From: Plasmopara viticola
Lineage: Eukaryota; Oomycota; Peronosporomycetes; Peronosporales; Peronosporaceae
Length of the DNA stretch: 64,000 nucleotides
Direction of reading: 5' to 3'
Assembly: GCA_001695595.3 (NCBI GenBank)
Contig: MBPM02000056.1
Coordinates: 310,001 to 374,000, forward strand
How positions within the stretch are numbered: position 1 is the first letter of the stretch; every line of letters starts with the position of its first letter. Under the pieces are notes generated by a model. It saw nothing but the letters and a program-made list of their open reading frames with translations. It searched no databases and was not told the origin of the DNA. A program made the translations under genes and the position numbers. Positions 43,454 through 55,831 of this stretch are shown here, in pieces.

Positions 43454-44898
43454 TGTTGGGTAGAAAGTAAAAAATCAAAGTAAAATTTTATCTAGACTAA
43501 AACGTCCTCGCTTCAATGTCCCATACGAGCGTGCCAAACTTTCCGCTGACTATCAGCTCCCGAGTGTTGCACCGATCGTGCCTCCTCTTGCTGGCAATCC
43601 AGTGTGTAGGCTTTCCCATTTCTTGTCCCAGTTGCCAAAGCTTCGTACTTGTCCCAAAAGATGCACGGAACTCGCTGAAACTCCAAACTTAGTCTACATT
43701 CGGCAAGCTTTCCCACCGACCGTAAAAGTCTGTCAAGCCCAGGGATAAGCAGCACATCCATCATCGATATGCGTCAGCCATCTAAGCCGATAGTCCAACT
43801 CTTTCGACGCGTAACTTCCTGCTGTCTGCAATTGTTACTTTGACGTTGGCTTTAAGTTGCTTGAAATCGATCAAGTCACTATGGTGAGGGGTCATGTGTG
43901 ACGTCGCACAACTGTCTATCAGCCAGTTAACTGATTGCTCATTCCCAAGAGAAAACACTGCAACGTTTCCTCTAAATGGTTTCTGAAACGGCTCTCAGCA
44001 GTTGGGCAGTCCCATTTCACATGACCAGTCTGGTCACAATTGAAGCATTTTCGCGCCGCCCTTTCTTGGCGCGTAACTCTTGCGGCCACTTTCTCGTCTG
44101 CCCTTGATCCGTCCATCATTGTCTGTGGCTCGAAAAGCTTTCTCACTTGCATCCTTCTTCTGTAGGCTGTCTGACTTCTTCAACAGCTTCTCCTTGACTT
44201 GGAATAAAGTGATGTCCTTGGCGTTCTCTACGTTTAAAAATATTGTCTCAAATTCCGCCGGCAAGCTGCTCAGAAGAACGACTAGCTGTCTTAATTCATC
44301 TTCCGGCTTCCCCATCGTCTGGAATCCCACGACCAGCTCATCGAACGCGTCCAGATATTCCACCAAGCGAATGCCACTTTCCATCTTAAACTCATGAAGG
44401 CGCCGTGTCATCGTGACACGGTTGTGTAGGTTGGAACGATTGTAGAAACGCGAAGCGTTCTCATGCCTCCATGGCACGAGTAGTAGACAAAATCTTGGTC
44501 TGGTGTAGAATCTCGACGCCTTGGGCAATTTTTCCCAATGCCTTGGCGTCATTCACGAGCCACGTCTCCGTTATTTCGTTCTCGTCCTTCGCGCTCATAA
44601 TGTGCCCCAGAAGCCTCTTTTCTTGCGAGGGCCATCTTCATCTTAAACGTTCAATGGTATTAGTAACCATCTCCTAAGAGGCCTTCGGTGCGCTTGGTAG
44701 TCATTGACCGTGAAGGTGTGGTGAAGCGAGGCTGTTGTTTGCGACTGTTAACCTATTGAGTAGAAAGTAAAGCCAGAAGTGAATACATTTATCTAGATCA
44801 ATGAACTGCTACCATATGTAATTACTAACTGTGACGTTCTTGTAAAAATGTGACGCCATCCACCTGTTCAACATGAATTCAGCGGTGTAATTTAAGTA
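43454..44898 (-). mobile_element. copia D, internally deleted
   Basis: About 45 bp of the 3' LTR (from TGTTGGG at 43454) is joined at about 43500 to the pre-integrase region, so RT, RNase H and most of integrase are missing. The 5' LTR is at 44754-44898. Flanks TGAAG (43449-43453) and TTAAG (44899-44903) are decayed versions of the TAAAG duplication of B and C, and the site is the same. Confidence 0.88.
43510..44700 (-). pseudogene. copia D gag-protease remnant
   Basis: Gag is open over 172 codons (44552-44034). Its zinc knuckle CFNCDQTGHVKWDC is the only fully consensus one among the copia copies here. The protease and pre-integrase region follow (43764-43513) with stops between. Confidence 0.85.
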
Positions 44899-44903
44899 TT
44901 AAG

Positions 44904-45190
44904 GCATTGAAAATCGAATGAGTCACCATGAGTCACCACCACCTTTTCGCCGACTACAGTATCTCTAGACAAGATTAGCATGAGTCCCTGAGTCACTACT
45001 TTTTGAAAGTTCCTCCGATAACATGTATATCTCCATTATGCTTGACCTTTAATAAGTATATGATCTTGGATATTGCTATAACGTGAAGACTCAGGTGGGT
45101 CAGAGATCCTTTCACAATGACTTAGAGGATGAATAGACTCCAAATTTAACTACGCGGATAAGTCACCATAGTGGTGACTCAGAGGTTACT
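44904..45190. repeat. V5 left terminal repeat
   Basis: ATGAGTCACCATGAGTCACC repeat, slightly shortened internally. The palindrome is at about 45163-45181. No gene. Confidence 0.6.
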
Positions 45191-45882
45191 TACTCCAAAT
45201 TGACATCGACAGATACACTCGAACGATAATTCGATCATGTGATGTCCGCTGGAGTGCTCCAGAGTGTTAGCACGCAACTGAACAAGTAAATGTATTTTCA
45301 CCAAATATATCTTGGCTGGAGAACAGTTCAAAATGATGCGATTATAATACATCCCTGGTAGGATGTGACGTAACTTTGACTTCTACCTTCGCTTAAGGAG
45401 CTGACAACAAGTAGCAGTACCCATCAATACGAATTGGTTCTGACTCGTGCGTATGATCTCGCGTTTCATCCTCTTCCAATCTCATGATCAACATTCATTG
45501 CTGTGTGTATATGAAGGAAGTTGATCGTTGAAATGCTTGAAGAACTTATCCAATTGATTGTTTTGCAGAATAGAGCCACAAAATACTATACTATCCACAT
45601 AGTTTAAATCGCGGCTTTTGAATACCGATTTCGCGGTAGAAACAATCATTTGGAATGACACGAGCTCTTATAATTCTAGAAGATCTAAGCAAGCCTTATT
45701 TCTGTTTGAGATTGCCACGCAGTGTTGACCGCTGATCATGGAATTGCTCATATTGATTATGCAATAGTTTTTTCTGTCGTCAAAATTCTAATTTGATGTT
45801 TTCCGACACCAGGAGAATTGGCCCATTTCATGAGTTTACCATTCGTTGTATTCGACAAATCAATAATTCTTGTTTCGCTCAT
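45191..45882 (-). pseudogene. P5: conserved virus-element gene
   Basis: Minus-strand start at 45882. A small insert at about 45455-45490 (ATCTCGCGTTTCATCC...) is not found in the other copies. Frameshifted. Confidence 0.4.
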
Positions 45883-45940
45883 GGTGCTTCATAATTTAGG
45901 CAAGTATAATATTATCAACATCAATATAATCGCACAAACT

Positions 45941-47066
45941 ATGTCTTCTGCTTTCGATAATCTGCTTTCGAACACCTCGTCAAGCTAGCTCCAGCTAAGA
46001 CGCTCTTCCGTGATGAGAAATGGACTTGGATTCGAGATTTAACCAGCAACACTGGTCAGTATGCTGGGCAAATCCAATTCATTTTTTCAACAGTTTTTTT
46101 CGCAAGACGCTTTTGTAAAATGGAAGTAGCTGTTATCGAGCTTCCAATCAAGCTTAAAATTCAAATAGCGGGTCCGATTCGATCACTTCGACTGCAACTT
46201 GTACAATTGATCGATTGGTAACTAAGGCCGGCGAGCGGCAATTCCTTGATAGCATTTAAGTCGTTTTTGACGCAACTATAGTCCAAAAGAATCAGGTCCA
46301 TGCAAATGTGAAACAACATCTGAGGCTCTGACTGAAGCGAATTACAGAATTACAACACGTATGTCAAGTATAGGCCAACTTGCAATTTTGTATTGGATGA
46401 AAATCCGACTTCAACGACATAAGGGTCAAGCGGAGCAGCGCAATCGCTCGATAATTTAGCTACTTCGTCATTTATGACAGTTGTTGGTAGCGTGGGTATT
46501 TTCGAATTGGCTCCAAACCGGGGAGGTGCTGAAGGATCACTTCTTACCGCTCTTGACCAACAAAACTCGACGCATGTATTTGACGCTATGGGAGGTGGCA
46601 AAAATCTTCATGCTGTATCGAGAACTTAAGTCTAATCAGCTCCCGCTTGTGCTGTTCCTGCTGGATTGGCATTCTACGTCGCGTATTATCTGGTCTTCAC
46701 TAAGCTGCGTGATATCTGTGACTAGTTTATGAAGCGATCAAAACAAAAGCTTATCTATTTCTCTAAACGCAACTGGCACTGCTGGCGTCGTGGCTACTTC
46801 TACTCATACTACTTCAAGCAAAGTATGACCTTTGGAAACACTAACCCAGTTCTGTAGAATTTGAGCAGCGATTTAATCACTACGGATTTGGCAGGTGGCC
46901 TTGCGCTTCCTTCATCTGCGGTCACGCTTACATTTTCTGCCGATATCAATGGTACTCCATCCGCTAGAATTGGCATCCTTCTATCGCAATCTTTCTCGCG
47001 TCTTCTTGTTCCAACATATTTGTCTAACCCAAGCACTGGTCATGGGTTGGAGGTTCTTGTTTGAGT
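45941..47066 (+). pseudogene. M5: major-capsid-like gene, 5' half
   Basis: Frame lost after MSSAFD by a 2-bp deletion (GATAATCTG against GATATATCTG). The blocks FRDEKWTWIRD, GQYAGQIQF and GGLALPSSAV are still readable in separate frames. Confidence 0.5.
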
Positions 47067-48009
47067 TGCCGGAGTAGGTTGCCATTGAGTCGCAGTTAAA
47101 AATCGCTTTCAAATAATTGGTGTATCCACATTTCAGCTCTTGAGACTTGTGTCCCTTTATTCATATGCTGCGTTTCCCATAGCAACAGAGACCGGAATCG
47201 ACCTTTTTACTCAGACCTCAAGATTGATGTTTTTTTATGAGAAATGGATTGATAATCACGATCCATTCTTTCTTTGGACCATCTCGACTTTGTTCTTTCC
47301 ATTGTATTCTTTCTGCTTTGTCAACGAAGTCAATTGACTCTTCAGCTAGTGGCTTTTTAAAGCTTACATATCGTCTCGATGGATTTGATTCTGGGTATGT
47401 ACAATGACATTTCTGTAGATTTTTTTTAAGGTCATTGAGACAAAGAATACAGAGTTACTACGAGAAGGCCTCTAGCCTGTATAGTCAATAAATCTTTTGT
47501 ATCTTGGTCCGTCCAGGTCTAATGCTTTTTCACGAAGATCATAACGATTTGAATGTCTATCAATACTCTACATTAACAAAGTATTGTTTGCGGCATTCGC
47601 TTAATATTTGTCATAGATTGAAATTGATGTTTCTCATTGGTCAATTGGTTGTTAAGTTATTGGTTGATCATTATCAATATCGGAATCAGTAAAGCACGTC
47701 GCGGATGTCATACTAACATTTAAGTCGTGTTCGGTTTATACTGATATGACGTTCAGAATGTGTCGATGTGTTATCTGAGGTGTGTCTTGTGTGGTTTGCT
47801 CTTATATGGGTTGTTCCGTTGATCGATAAAGCAGAGTACTTTCTTCCTAGACACATCAGGTTTTAGAGGGACACCACTCGTCTCGAAATTAAAACTCTCG
47901 GATTAATGATAGGAATAACGTCAAAGACATCATCGGTTTTGAAAGGGTATTTGTGTTACTGTGCACAGTTGCAAAGAATTGTATGCCGGGCTTTCGATCA
48001 TGAAGTATC
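47067..48009. other. X6 remnant and spacer
   Basis: The X block (47140-47337, KWIDNHDPFFLWTI frame) and the FHEDHNDL remnant (47504-47692) are both frameshifted. Nothing else is supported. Confidence 0.35.
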
Positions 48010-48496
48010 ATGGTGGTGCTATTCTGCGCGGTTGTCGGTGAGGAACGCGTCATCACCGTTGAGATTGGCAATCAGCAAACGAAAGGAATCTCGAAAAATA
48101 ATTTGATCATGAAGGAAGCGCAGTATGGGTTTTCGGCGGACAAGCTGACTGTCTATCTCGCCCAGTCGAGCGGCGAATGGAATGGCGGCTAGATGCAGGA
48201 CGGGAACGACAATTTCGTTTAGCTTCAGAGGGCGACGATACTAGAGGACATCGAAAACAAGATTTAAAGAAGAAGGTTTTGTTGAGATCAACGTGGTTTC
48301 TGAAGAATTACTTCAACGTGAGCGACGAGAGTTTTTTTTTTACAAAATTGTGTGTCACATGCTTGTTGATGTGCGTGTAAAGAATCGAGCCAGCGTTGCG
48401 GTTGCAATTGCGAATTTTCCTTTGCTAACCGGTGGGAGGGAGCCTCGCGGCGAGAAATATGTGGAATGTGTAGAAGGCATGTTTATCGCATTGTAG
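48010..48496 (+). pseudogene. C6: CRN header, amber after NGG
   Basis: MVVLFCAVVGEERVITVEIG to LTVYLAQSSGEWNGG, then TAG where C1 and C5 have TGG. The HVLV-equivalent part is open in another frame (48293-48496). C7 and C8 share this amber. Confidence 0.75.
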
Positions 48497-48874
48497 TTAT
48501 CATACGTGGACTATCACCAAGGCATGTGTTTTCTGACTTGTCCAGACCAGCAGCTGTGCGGTGGCTTCCAGTCGTGTCATATATACGATTCCACCAGCGT
48601 GGTCGTCTTTACTATCGCTCTTCTTTATTTTGAAAGTTCAGTGACAAAAAAATGTGTAAAGGATGGGGTGGCACGAGTTGAATGTCAGACGTGACCTCGC
48701 TATCAATCAGCTGACAGAGGAACTGCAAGAGTTGATGTCGCGATGGAAATAGGCATCCGCAAATCGCTGAAGACGATAGCAATTTGCATGAGTAAGCCAT
48801 TTCGAGTCTTCGTAATGCATGTCATAATCATTTAAATGGAACTCCAGCGTCCCTACTGCCACTTCCGATATTCT

Positions 48875-48881
48875 TCATTCC
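48875..48881 (+). promoter_or_regulatory. initiator-like TCATTCC upstream of N7
   Basis: It matches the oomycete initiator core and lies about 280 bp before the N7 ATG, upstream of the hairpin. Position relative to the true transcript start is unknown. Confidence 0.4.
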
Positions 48882-48952
48882 TTCGCGTGCGCTAGCGAAC
48901 GGAAGGATTTATGCCACATCGTCCGCTTTTCTTTTGCATAAAAAAGCATCCA

Positions 48953-49023
48953 GCGTACCCCTAGACACCGAGATGATCAAGTATATACATTATCGCGGCC
49001 AGGAAGTGTATCGAGGGGTTCTC
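48953..49023. repeat. hairpin H7 upstream of N7
   Basis: The inner arms are degraded (CCGAGATGAT against ATTATCGCGG); the same changes appear in H8 (52291-52361) and H9 (55625-55694), another mark of recent copying. Confidence 0.6.
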
Positions 49024-49158
49024 TCAAGCCCTATTTTAGGATAGAAGGGGCAAAGGATCCACTCTTGATCTGATTGTTTGGTTTAGCGCACCCCCCAGAA
49101 TTGGAAAAGAAAACGGCGACGAGCACCGAAGGCAGTGTTCTCGTTTGACGCCGCACGA

Positions 49159-50076
49159 ATGGTTGCAATCCAGCGAGGCTACCAGTCAATGGAAGGAAAA
49201 GTGACCGCACCACAACTGGAAAAAGCGATTGCAGAATTCAAGAGGAGGATCAGAGATGGTGAAGAAAACGTGGAAGTTGTCGTGGCAACTCGTGTTTCAG
49301 TTAAAAAATGGCTCAAGAGTTCCGTTAACCGTTTTCACTCAGTATTTATTGAAGCTCGATATCTTGGAAATGAAAGATTAGCAGATTTGGTGATCACGAA
49401 AGTGCAGGGGCGTGCGCATCAACGCGCTGTGGCCGAAATTTGTCGACAAATAGGAAACTACGCCGTCAATACTGGCGTCATTTTGGCTGCAGGTGGTGGA
49501 GACATGGTCATGCGGTTTCCCACTACGGGAAGACGTGTCATTCGACGTCCCGATACAGCTCTTGGACCACTATTCTCCTCAGCTGGCGACGATCCCGTTG
49601 CTCCACGGCTGATTGTCGAGGTGGAATTTTCGAACCGAAGCATTCCAAGGGCCCAAACGTTTTGGCGACAATACTTTGAACTGCTTCCACAGCTTAACGC
49701 TGTGCTTCTCTTCAAGTTTTTTGGCCGCCGTGTGAATGGAACGTTTGCCTGCGTTGCCATTCTCGATCGACGGGCAAGAAATAGAGTGGTGGTTGCGGAT
49801 CAAGTGAGTTTTGGAAGTGCTCCGCTTGATACCCGTACATTGATTGAACTCGATCCCTTCCGTCAGCGTCGACAATTGCCTCTCGTGCCAATGCCCGTCC
49901 CACTGCTAACCCCTTGGAACGCTGGACATAATCCGTTCGTGCAAATTCCTGCAGCTGATGTGTTTGATTCTGCACTAATGCCCCGAACCAATCGGCCTGT
50001 TGTTGCACCACGAGGAGGCTTTCCAGACATATTCATTGACGTTTGGTCCATTTTCACACTCGTGGATACAGCCTGA
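49159..50076 (+). CDS. N7: PD-(D/E)XK/Uma2-like nuclease-family protein, intact
   Basis: 305 codons open from MVAIQRGYQS. The stop is TGA in place of the usual TGG three residues from the end, so the protein ends VDTA and loses two residues. Motifs: RRPDTALGP (about residue 130) and PRLIVEVEFSNRSIPRAQTF (about 150-170), with a C-terminal FACVAILDRRARNRVVV strand region. The patch (EICRQIGNYAVNTGV) is like N1 and N8. Likely transcribed from the TCATTCC region. Confidence 0.7.
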   Translation: MVAIQRGYQSMEGKVTAPQLEKAIAEFKRRIRDGEENVEVVVATRVSVKKWLKSSVNRFHSVFIEARYLGNERLADLVITKVQGRAHQRAVAEICRQIGNYAVNTGVILAAGGGDMVMRFPTTGRRVIRRPDTALGPLFSSAGDDPVAPRLIVEVEFSNRSIPRAQTFWRQYFELLPQLNAVLLFKFFGRRVNGTFACVAILDRRARNRVVVADQVSFGSAPLDTRTLIELDPFRQRRQLPLVPMPVPLLTPWNAGHNPFVQIPAADVFDSALMPRTNRPVVAPRGGFPDIFIDVWSIFTLVDTA

Positions 50077-50086
50077 AACTAGCTAG

Positions 50087-50380
50087 ATGGCATCATCAGA
50101 GAAAAGACTAGCATTGACCTGTCTCACCTCACATTCTATTGATCTTATCAAATTTGATACTCTTTTAAAAGCGATGATAAGCAGCGGTGTAATCACTACG
50201 GCTTCGGCTGGTGGCCTTGCGCTTTCTCCATCTGCGATCACACTTACAATTTCTGCCGACATCAATGGTGCTCCATCCGCTAAAATTGGCATCCTTTTAT
50301 CGCAATCTATCTCGCGTCTTCTTGTTCCAACATATTTGTCTAACCCAAGCACTGGTCATGGGTTGGAGGTTCCTGTTTGA
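50087..50380 (+). CDS. T7::MCP chimeric ORF (97 aa)
   Basis: Same fusion as at 18733, open throughout, with ILE for VAL at SAITLTIS. Eleven bases separate it from the N7 TGA. Confidence 0.4.
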   Translation: MASSEKRLALTCLTSHSIDLIKFDTLLKAMISSGVITTASAGGLALSPSAITLTISADINGAPSAKIGILLSQSISRLLVPTYLSNPSTGHGLEVPV

Positions 50381-50455
50381 GTTGCCGTAGTAGGTTGCCA
50401 TCGAGTCGCAGTTGAAAATCGCTTTCAAATAATTGGTGTATCCGCATTTCAGCTC

Positions 50456-51346
50456 TTGAGACTTGTGTCCCTTTATTCATATGCTGCATTTCCCATAGCA
50501 ACAGAAACCGGAATCGACCTTTTTACTCAGACCTCAAGATTGAAGTTTTTTATGAGAAATGGATTGATAATCACGATCCATTCTTTATTCGGACCATTTT
50601 GTCTTTGTTCTTTCCATTGTATTCTTTCTGCTTTGTTAACGAGGTCTATTGACTCTTTAGCTTGTGGCTTTTTAAAACTTCAAATATCGTCTCGATGGAT
50701 TCGATTCTGGGCATGTACAATGACATTTCTGTAAAAAAATTTTAGGTCATTGAGACAAAGAATACAGTGTTTTTACGAGAAGACCTTTAGCCTGTATAGA
50801 CAATAAATCTTTTGTATCTAGGTCCTTCCAGGTCTAATGCTTTTTCACGAAGATCATAACGATTTGAATGTCTATCAATACTCTACATAAACAAAGTATT
50901 ATTTGCGGCATTCGCTTAATATTTGTCATAGATTGAATTTGATGTTTCTCATTGGTCAATTGGTTGTTAAGTTATTGGTTGATCATTATCAATATCGGAA
51001 TCAGTAAAGCACGTCGCGGATGTCATACTAACATTTAAGTCGTGTTCGGTTTATACTGATATGACGTTCAGAATGTGTCGATGTGTTATTTGAGGTGTGT
51101 CTTGTGTGGTTTGCTCTTATATGGGGTGTTCCGTTGCTGTGTCATCACGCATCTGATCGATAAAGCAGAGTACTTCCTCCCTAGGCACATCAGGCTTTAG
51201 TGAGACACCACTCGTCTCGATATTAAAACTCTCGGAGTAATGGTAGGAATAGCTAACGTGAAAGACATCATCGGTTTTGAAAGGGTTTTGTGTTACAGTG
51301 CACAGTTGCAAAGAATTGTATGCCGGGCTTTCGATCATGGAGTATC
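50456..51346. other. X7 remnant and spacer
   Basis: The X block is at 50456-50734 in an alternative frame; the FHEDHNDL region is broken. No gene supported. Confidence 0.35.
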
Positions 51347-51832
51347 ATGGTGGTGCTATTCTGCGCGGTTGTCGTTGAGGAACGCGTCATCACCGTTGAG
51401 ATTGGCAATCAGCAAACGAAAGGAATCTCGAAAAATAATTTGATCACGAAGGAAGCGCAGTATGGGTTTTCGGCGGACAAGCTGACTGTCTATCTCGCCC
51501 AGTCGAGCGGCGAATGGAATGGCGGCTAGATGCAGGACGGGAACGACAATTTCGTTTAGCTTCAGAGGGCGACGATACTAGAGGACATCGAAAACAAGAT
51601 TTAAAGAACAAGGTTTTGTTGAGATCAACGTGGTATCTGAAGAATTACTTCAACGTGAGCGACGAGAGTTTCTTTTTACAAAATTGTGTGTCACATGCTT
51701 GTTGATGTGCGTGTAAAGAATCGAGCCAGCGTTGCGATTGCAATTGCGAATTTTCCTTTGCTAACCGGTGGGAGGGAGCCTCGCGGCGAGAAATATGTGG
51801 AATGTGTAGAAGGCATGTTTATCGCATTGTAG
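51347..51832 (+). pseudogene. C7: CRN header
   Basis: As C6 with the same amber codon, one Gly-to-Val change (VVEERV) and an upstream sequence with ATGGAG replacing ATGAAG. Confidence 0.75.
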
Positions 51833-52496
51833 TTATCATACGTGGACTATCACCAAGGCATGTGTTTTCTGACTTGTCCAGACCAGCAGCTGTGCGGTGG
51901 CTTCCAGTCGTGTCATACATTTACAAATCCACCAGCGTGGTCGTCTTTACTATCGCTCTTCTTTATTTTGAAAGTTCAGTGACAAAAAAATGTGTAAAGG
52001 ATGGGGTGGCACGAGTTGAATGTCAGACGTGACCTCGCTATCAATCAGCTGACAGAGGAACTGCAAGAGTTGATGTCGCGATGGAAATAGGCATCCGCAA
52101 ATCGCTGAAGACGATAGCAATTTGCATGAGTAAGCCATTTCGAGTCTTCGTAATGCTTGTCATAATCATTTAAATGGAACTCCAGCGTCCCTACTGCCAC
52201 TTCCGATATTCTTCATTCCTTCGCGTGCGCTAGCGAACGGAAGGATTTATGCCACATCGTCCACTTTTCTTTTGCATAAAAGAGCATCCAGCGTACCCCT
52301 AGACACCGAGATGATCAAGTATATACATTATCGCGGCCAGGAAGTGTATCGAGGGGTTCTCTCAAGCCCTATTTTAGGATAGAAGGGGCAAAGGATCCAC
52401 TCTTGATCTGATTGTTTGGTTTAGCGCACCCCCCAGAACTGGAAAAGAAAACGGCGACGAGCACCGAAGGCAGTGTTCTCGTTTGACGCCGCACGA

Positions 52497-53419
52497 ATGG
52501 TTGCAATCCAGCGAGGCTACCAGTCAATGGAAGGAAAAGTGACCGCACCACAACTGGAAAAAGCGATTGCAGAATTCAAGAGGAGGATCAAAGATGGTGA
52601 AGAAAACGTGGAAGTTGTCGTGGCAACTCGTGTTTCAGTTAAAAAATGGCTCAAGAGTTCCATCAACCGTTTTCACTCAGTATTTATTGAAGCTCGATAT
52701 CTTGGAAATGAAAGATTAGCAGATTTGGTGATCACGAAAGTGCAGGGGCGTGCGCATCAACGCGCTGTGGCCGAAATTTGTCGACAAATAGGAAACTACG
52801 CCGTCAATACTGGCGTCATTTTGGCTGCAGGTGGTGGAGACATGGTCATGCGGTTTCCCACTACGGGAAGACGTGTCATTCGACGTCCCGATACAGCTCT
52901 TGGACCACGATTCTCCTCAGCTGGCGACGATCCCGTTGCTCCACGGCTGATTGTCGAGGTGGAATTTTCGAACCGAAGCATTCCAAGGGCCCAAACGTTT
53001 TGGCGACAATACTTGAACTGCTTCCACAGCTTAACGCTGTGCTTCTCTTTAAGTTTTTTGGCCGCCGTGTGAATGGAACGTTTGCCTGCGTTGCCATTCT
53101 TTATCGACGGGCAAGAAATAGAGTGGTGGTTGCGGATCAAGTGAGTTTTGGAAGTGCTCCGCTTGATACCCGTACATTGATTGAACTCGATCCCTTCCGT
53201 CAGCGTCGACAATTGCCTCTCGTGCCAATGCCCGTCCCACTGCTAACCCCTTGGAACACTGGACAATATCCGTTCGTGCAAATTCCTGCAGCTGATGTGT
53301 TTGATTCTGCACTAATGCCCCGAATCAATCGGCCTGTTGTTGCACCACGAGGAGGCTTTCCAGACATAATCATTGACGTTTGGTCCATTTTCACACTCGT
53401 GGATACAGCCTGGAACTAG
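52497..53419 (+). pseudogene. N8: nuclease-family gene with 1-bp deletion
   Basis: Open from MVAIQRGYQS to FWRQY, then one T is missing in CAATACTTGAACTG (about 53011). The tail (ELLPQLNAVLLFKFF to the stop) is open in the next frame. The lesion is shared with the N5 chimera at 33300. Confidence 0.8.
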
Positions 53420-53423
53420 CTAG

Positions 53424-53717
53424 ATGGCATCATCAGAGAAAAGACTAGCATTGACCTGTCTCACCTCACATTCTATTGACCTTATCAAATTTGATACTCT
53501 TTTAAAAGCGATGAATAGCAGCGGTGTAATCACTACGGCTTCGGCTGGTGGCCTTGCGCTTTCTCCATCTGCGGTCACGCTTACAATTTCTGCCGACATC
53601 AATGGTGCTCCATCCGCTAAAATTGGCATCCTTTTATCGCAATCTATCTCGCGTCTTCTTGTTCCAACATATTTGTCTAACCCAAGCACTGGTCATGGGT
53701 TGGAGGTTCCTGTTTGA
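53424..53717 (+). CDS. T8::MCP chimeric ORF (97 aa)
   Basis: Third open copy of the T/MCP fusion, with NSSG at the junction instead of ISSG. It starts 4 nt after the N8 stop. Confidence 0.4.
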   Translation: MASSEKRLALTCLTSHSIDLIKFDTLLKAMNSSGVITTASAGGLALSPSAVTLTISADINGAPSAKIGILLSQSISRLLVPTYLSNPSTGHGLEVPV

Positions 53718-53792
53718 GTTGCCGTAGTAGGTTGCCATTGAGTCGCAGTTGAAAATCGCTTTCAAATAATTGGTGTATCCGCATTTCAGCTC

Positions 53793-54682
53793 TTGAGACT
53801 TGTGTCCCTTTATTCATATGCTGCATTTCCCATAGCAACAGAAACCGGAATCGACCTTTTTACTCAGACCTCAAGATTGAAGTTTTTTATGAGAAATGGA
53901 TTGATAATCACGATCCATTCTTTATTCGGACCATTTTGTCTTTGTTCTTTCCATTGTATTCTTTCTGCTTTGTTAACGAGGTCTATTGACTCTTTAGCTT
54001 GTGGCTTTTTAAAACTTCAAATATCGTCTCGATGGATTCGATTCTGGGCATGTACAATGACATTTCTGTAAATTTTTTTTAGGTCATTGAGACAAAGAAT
54101 ACAGTGTTTCTACAAGAAGACCTTTAGCCTGTATAGTTAATAAATATTTTGTATCTAGGTCCTTCCAGGTCTAATGCTTTTTCACGAAGTTTATAACGAT
54201 TTGAATGTCTATCAATACTCTACATTAACAAAGTATTATTTGCGGCATTCGCTTAATATTTGTCATAGATTGAAATTGATGTTTCTCATTGGTGAATTGG
54301 TTGTCAAGTTATTGGCTGATCATTATCAGTTGTCGAAATTAGTAAAGCTCGTCGCGGATGTCATATCAATATCTAAGTTTTGTTCGGTTTATACTGATAT
54401 GACGTTCAGAATGTGTCGATGTGTTATCTGAGGTGTGTCTTGTGTGGTTTGCTCTTATATGGGGTGTTCCGTTGCTGAGTCATCACGCATCTGATCGATA
54501 AAGCAGAGTACTTTCTCCCCGAGGCACCTTAAGTTCTAAAGGGACACCACTCGTCTCGGTTTTAAAACTCCAAGATTAATGATAGGAATAACGTCAAAGA
54601 CATCATCGGTTTTGAAAGGGTATTTGTGTTACTGTGCACAGTTGCAAAGAATTGTATGCCGGGCTTTCGATCATGAAGTATC
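53793..54682. other. X8 remnant and spacer
   Basis: Nearly identical to 50456-51346 in its first half. The FHEV..DLNVYQYS frame is open at 54174-54431. Confidence 0.35.
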
Positions 54683-55167
54683 ATGGTGGTGCTATTCTGC
54701 GCGGTTGTCGGTGAGGAACGCGTCATCACCGTTGAGATTGGCAATCAGCAAACGAAAGGAATCTCGAAAAATAATTTGATCACGAAGGAAGCGCAGTATG
54801 GGTTTTCGGCGGACAAGCTGACTGTCTATCTCGCCCAGTCGAGCGGCGAATGGAATGGCGGCTAGATGCAGGACGGGAACGACAATTTCGTTTAGCTTCA
54901 GAGGGCGACGATACTAGAGAACATCGAAAACAAGATTTAAAGAACAAGGTTTTGTTGAGATCAACGTGGTCTCTGAAGAATTACTTCAACGTGAGCGACG
55001 AGAGTTTTTTTTACGAAATTGTGTGTCACATGCTTGTTGATGTGCGTGTAAAGAATCGAGCCAGCGTTGCGGTTGCAATTGCGAGTTTTCCTTTGCTAAC
55101 TGGTGGGAGGGAGCCTCGCGGCGAGAAATGTGTGGAATGTGTAGAAGGCATGTTTATCGCATTGTAG
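54683..55167 (+). pseudogene. C8: CRN header
   Basis: Same start, LYLAQ and amber as C6. The second frame (54850-55167) carries NKVLLRSTWSLKNYFNV through CHMLVDVRVKNRASV and stays open longer than in C6. Confidence 0.75.
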
Positions 55168-55831
55168 TTATCATACGTGGACTATCACCATGGCATGTGT
55201 TTTCTGACTTGTCCAGACCAGCAGCTGTGCGGTGGCTTCCAGTCGTGTCATACATTTACGATTCCACCAGCGTGGTCGTCTTTACTATCGCTCTTCTTTA
55301 TTTTGAAAGTTCAGTGACAAAAAAATGTGTAAAGGATGGGGTGGCACGAGTTGAATGTCAGACGTGACCTCGCTATCAATCAGCTGACAGAGGAACTGCA
55401 AGAGTTGATGTCGCGATGGAAATAGGCATCCACAAATCGCCGAAGACGATAGCAATCTGCATGAGTAAGCCATTTCGAGTCTTCGTAATGCATGTCATAA
55501 TTATTTAAATGGAACTCCAGCGTCCCTACTGCCACTTCCGATATTCTTCATTCCTTCGCGTGCGCTAGCGAACGGAAGGATTTATGCCACATCGTCCGCT
55601 TTTCTTTTGCATAAAAGAGCATCCAGCGTACCCCTAGACACCGAGATGATCAACTATATACATTATCGCGGCCAGGAAGTGTATCGAGGGGTTCTCTCAA
55701 GCCCTATTATAGGATAGAAGGGGCAAAGGATCCACTCTTGATCTGATTGTTTGGTTTAGCGCACCCCCCAGAATTGGAAAAGAAAACGGCGTCGAGCACC
55801 GAAGGCAGTGTTCTCGTTTGACGCCGCACCA

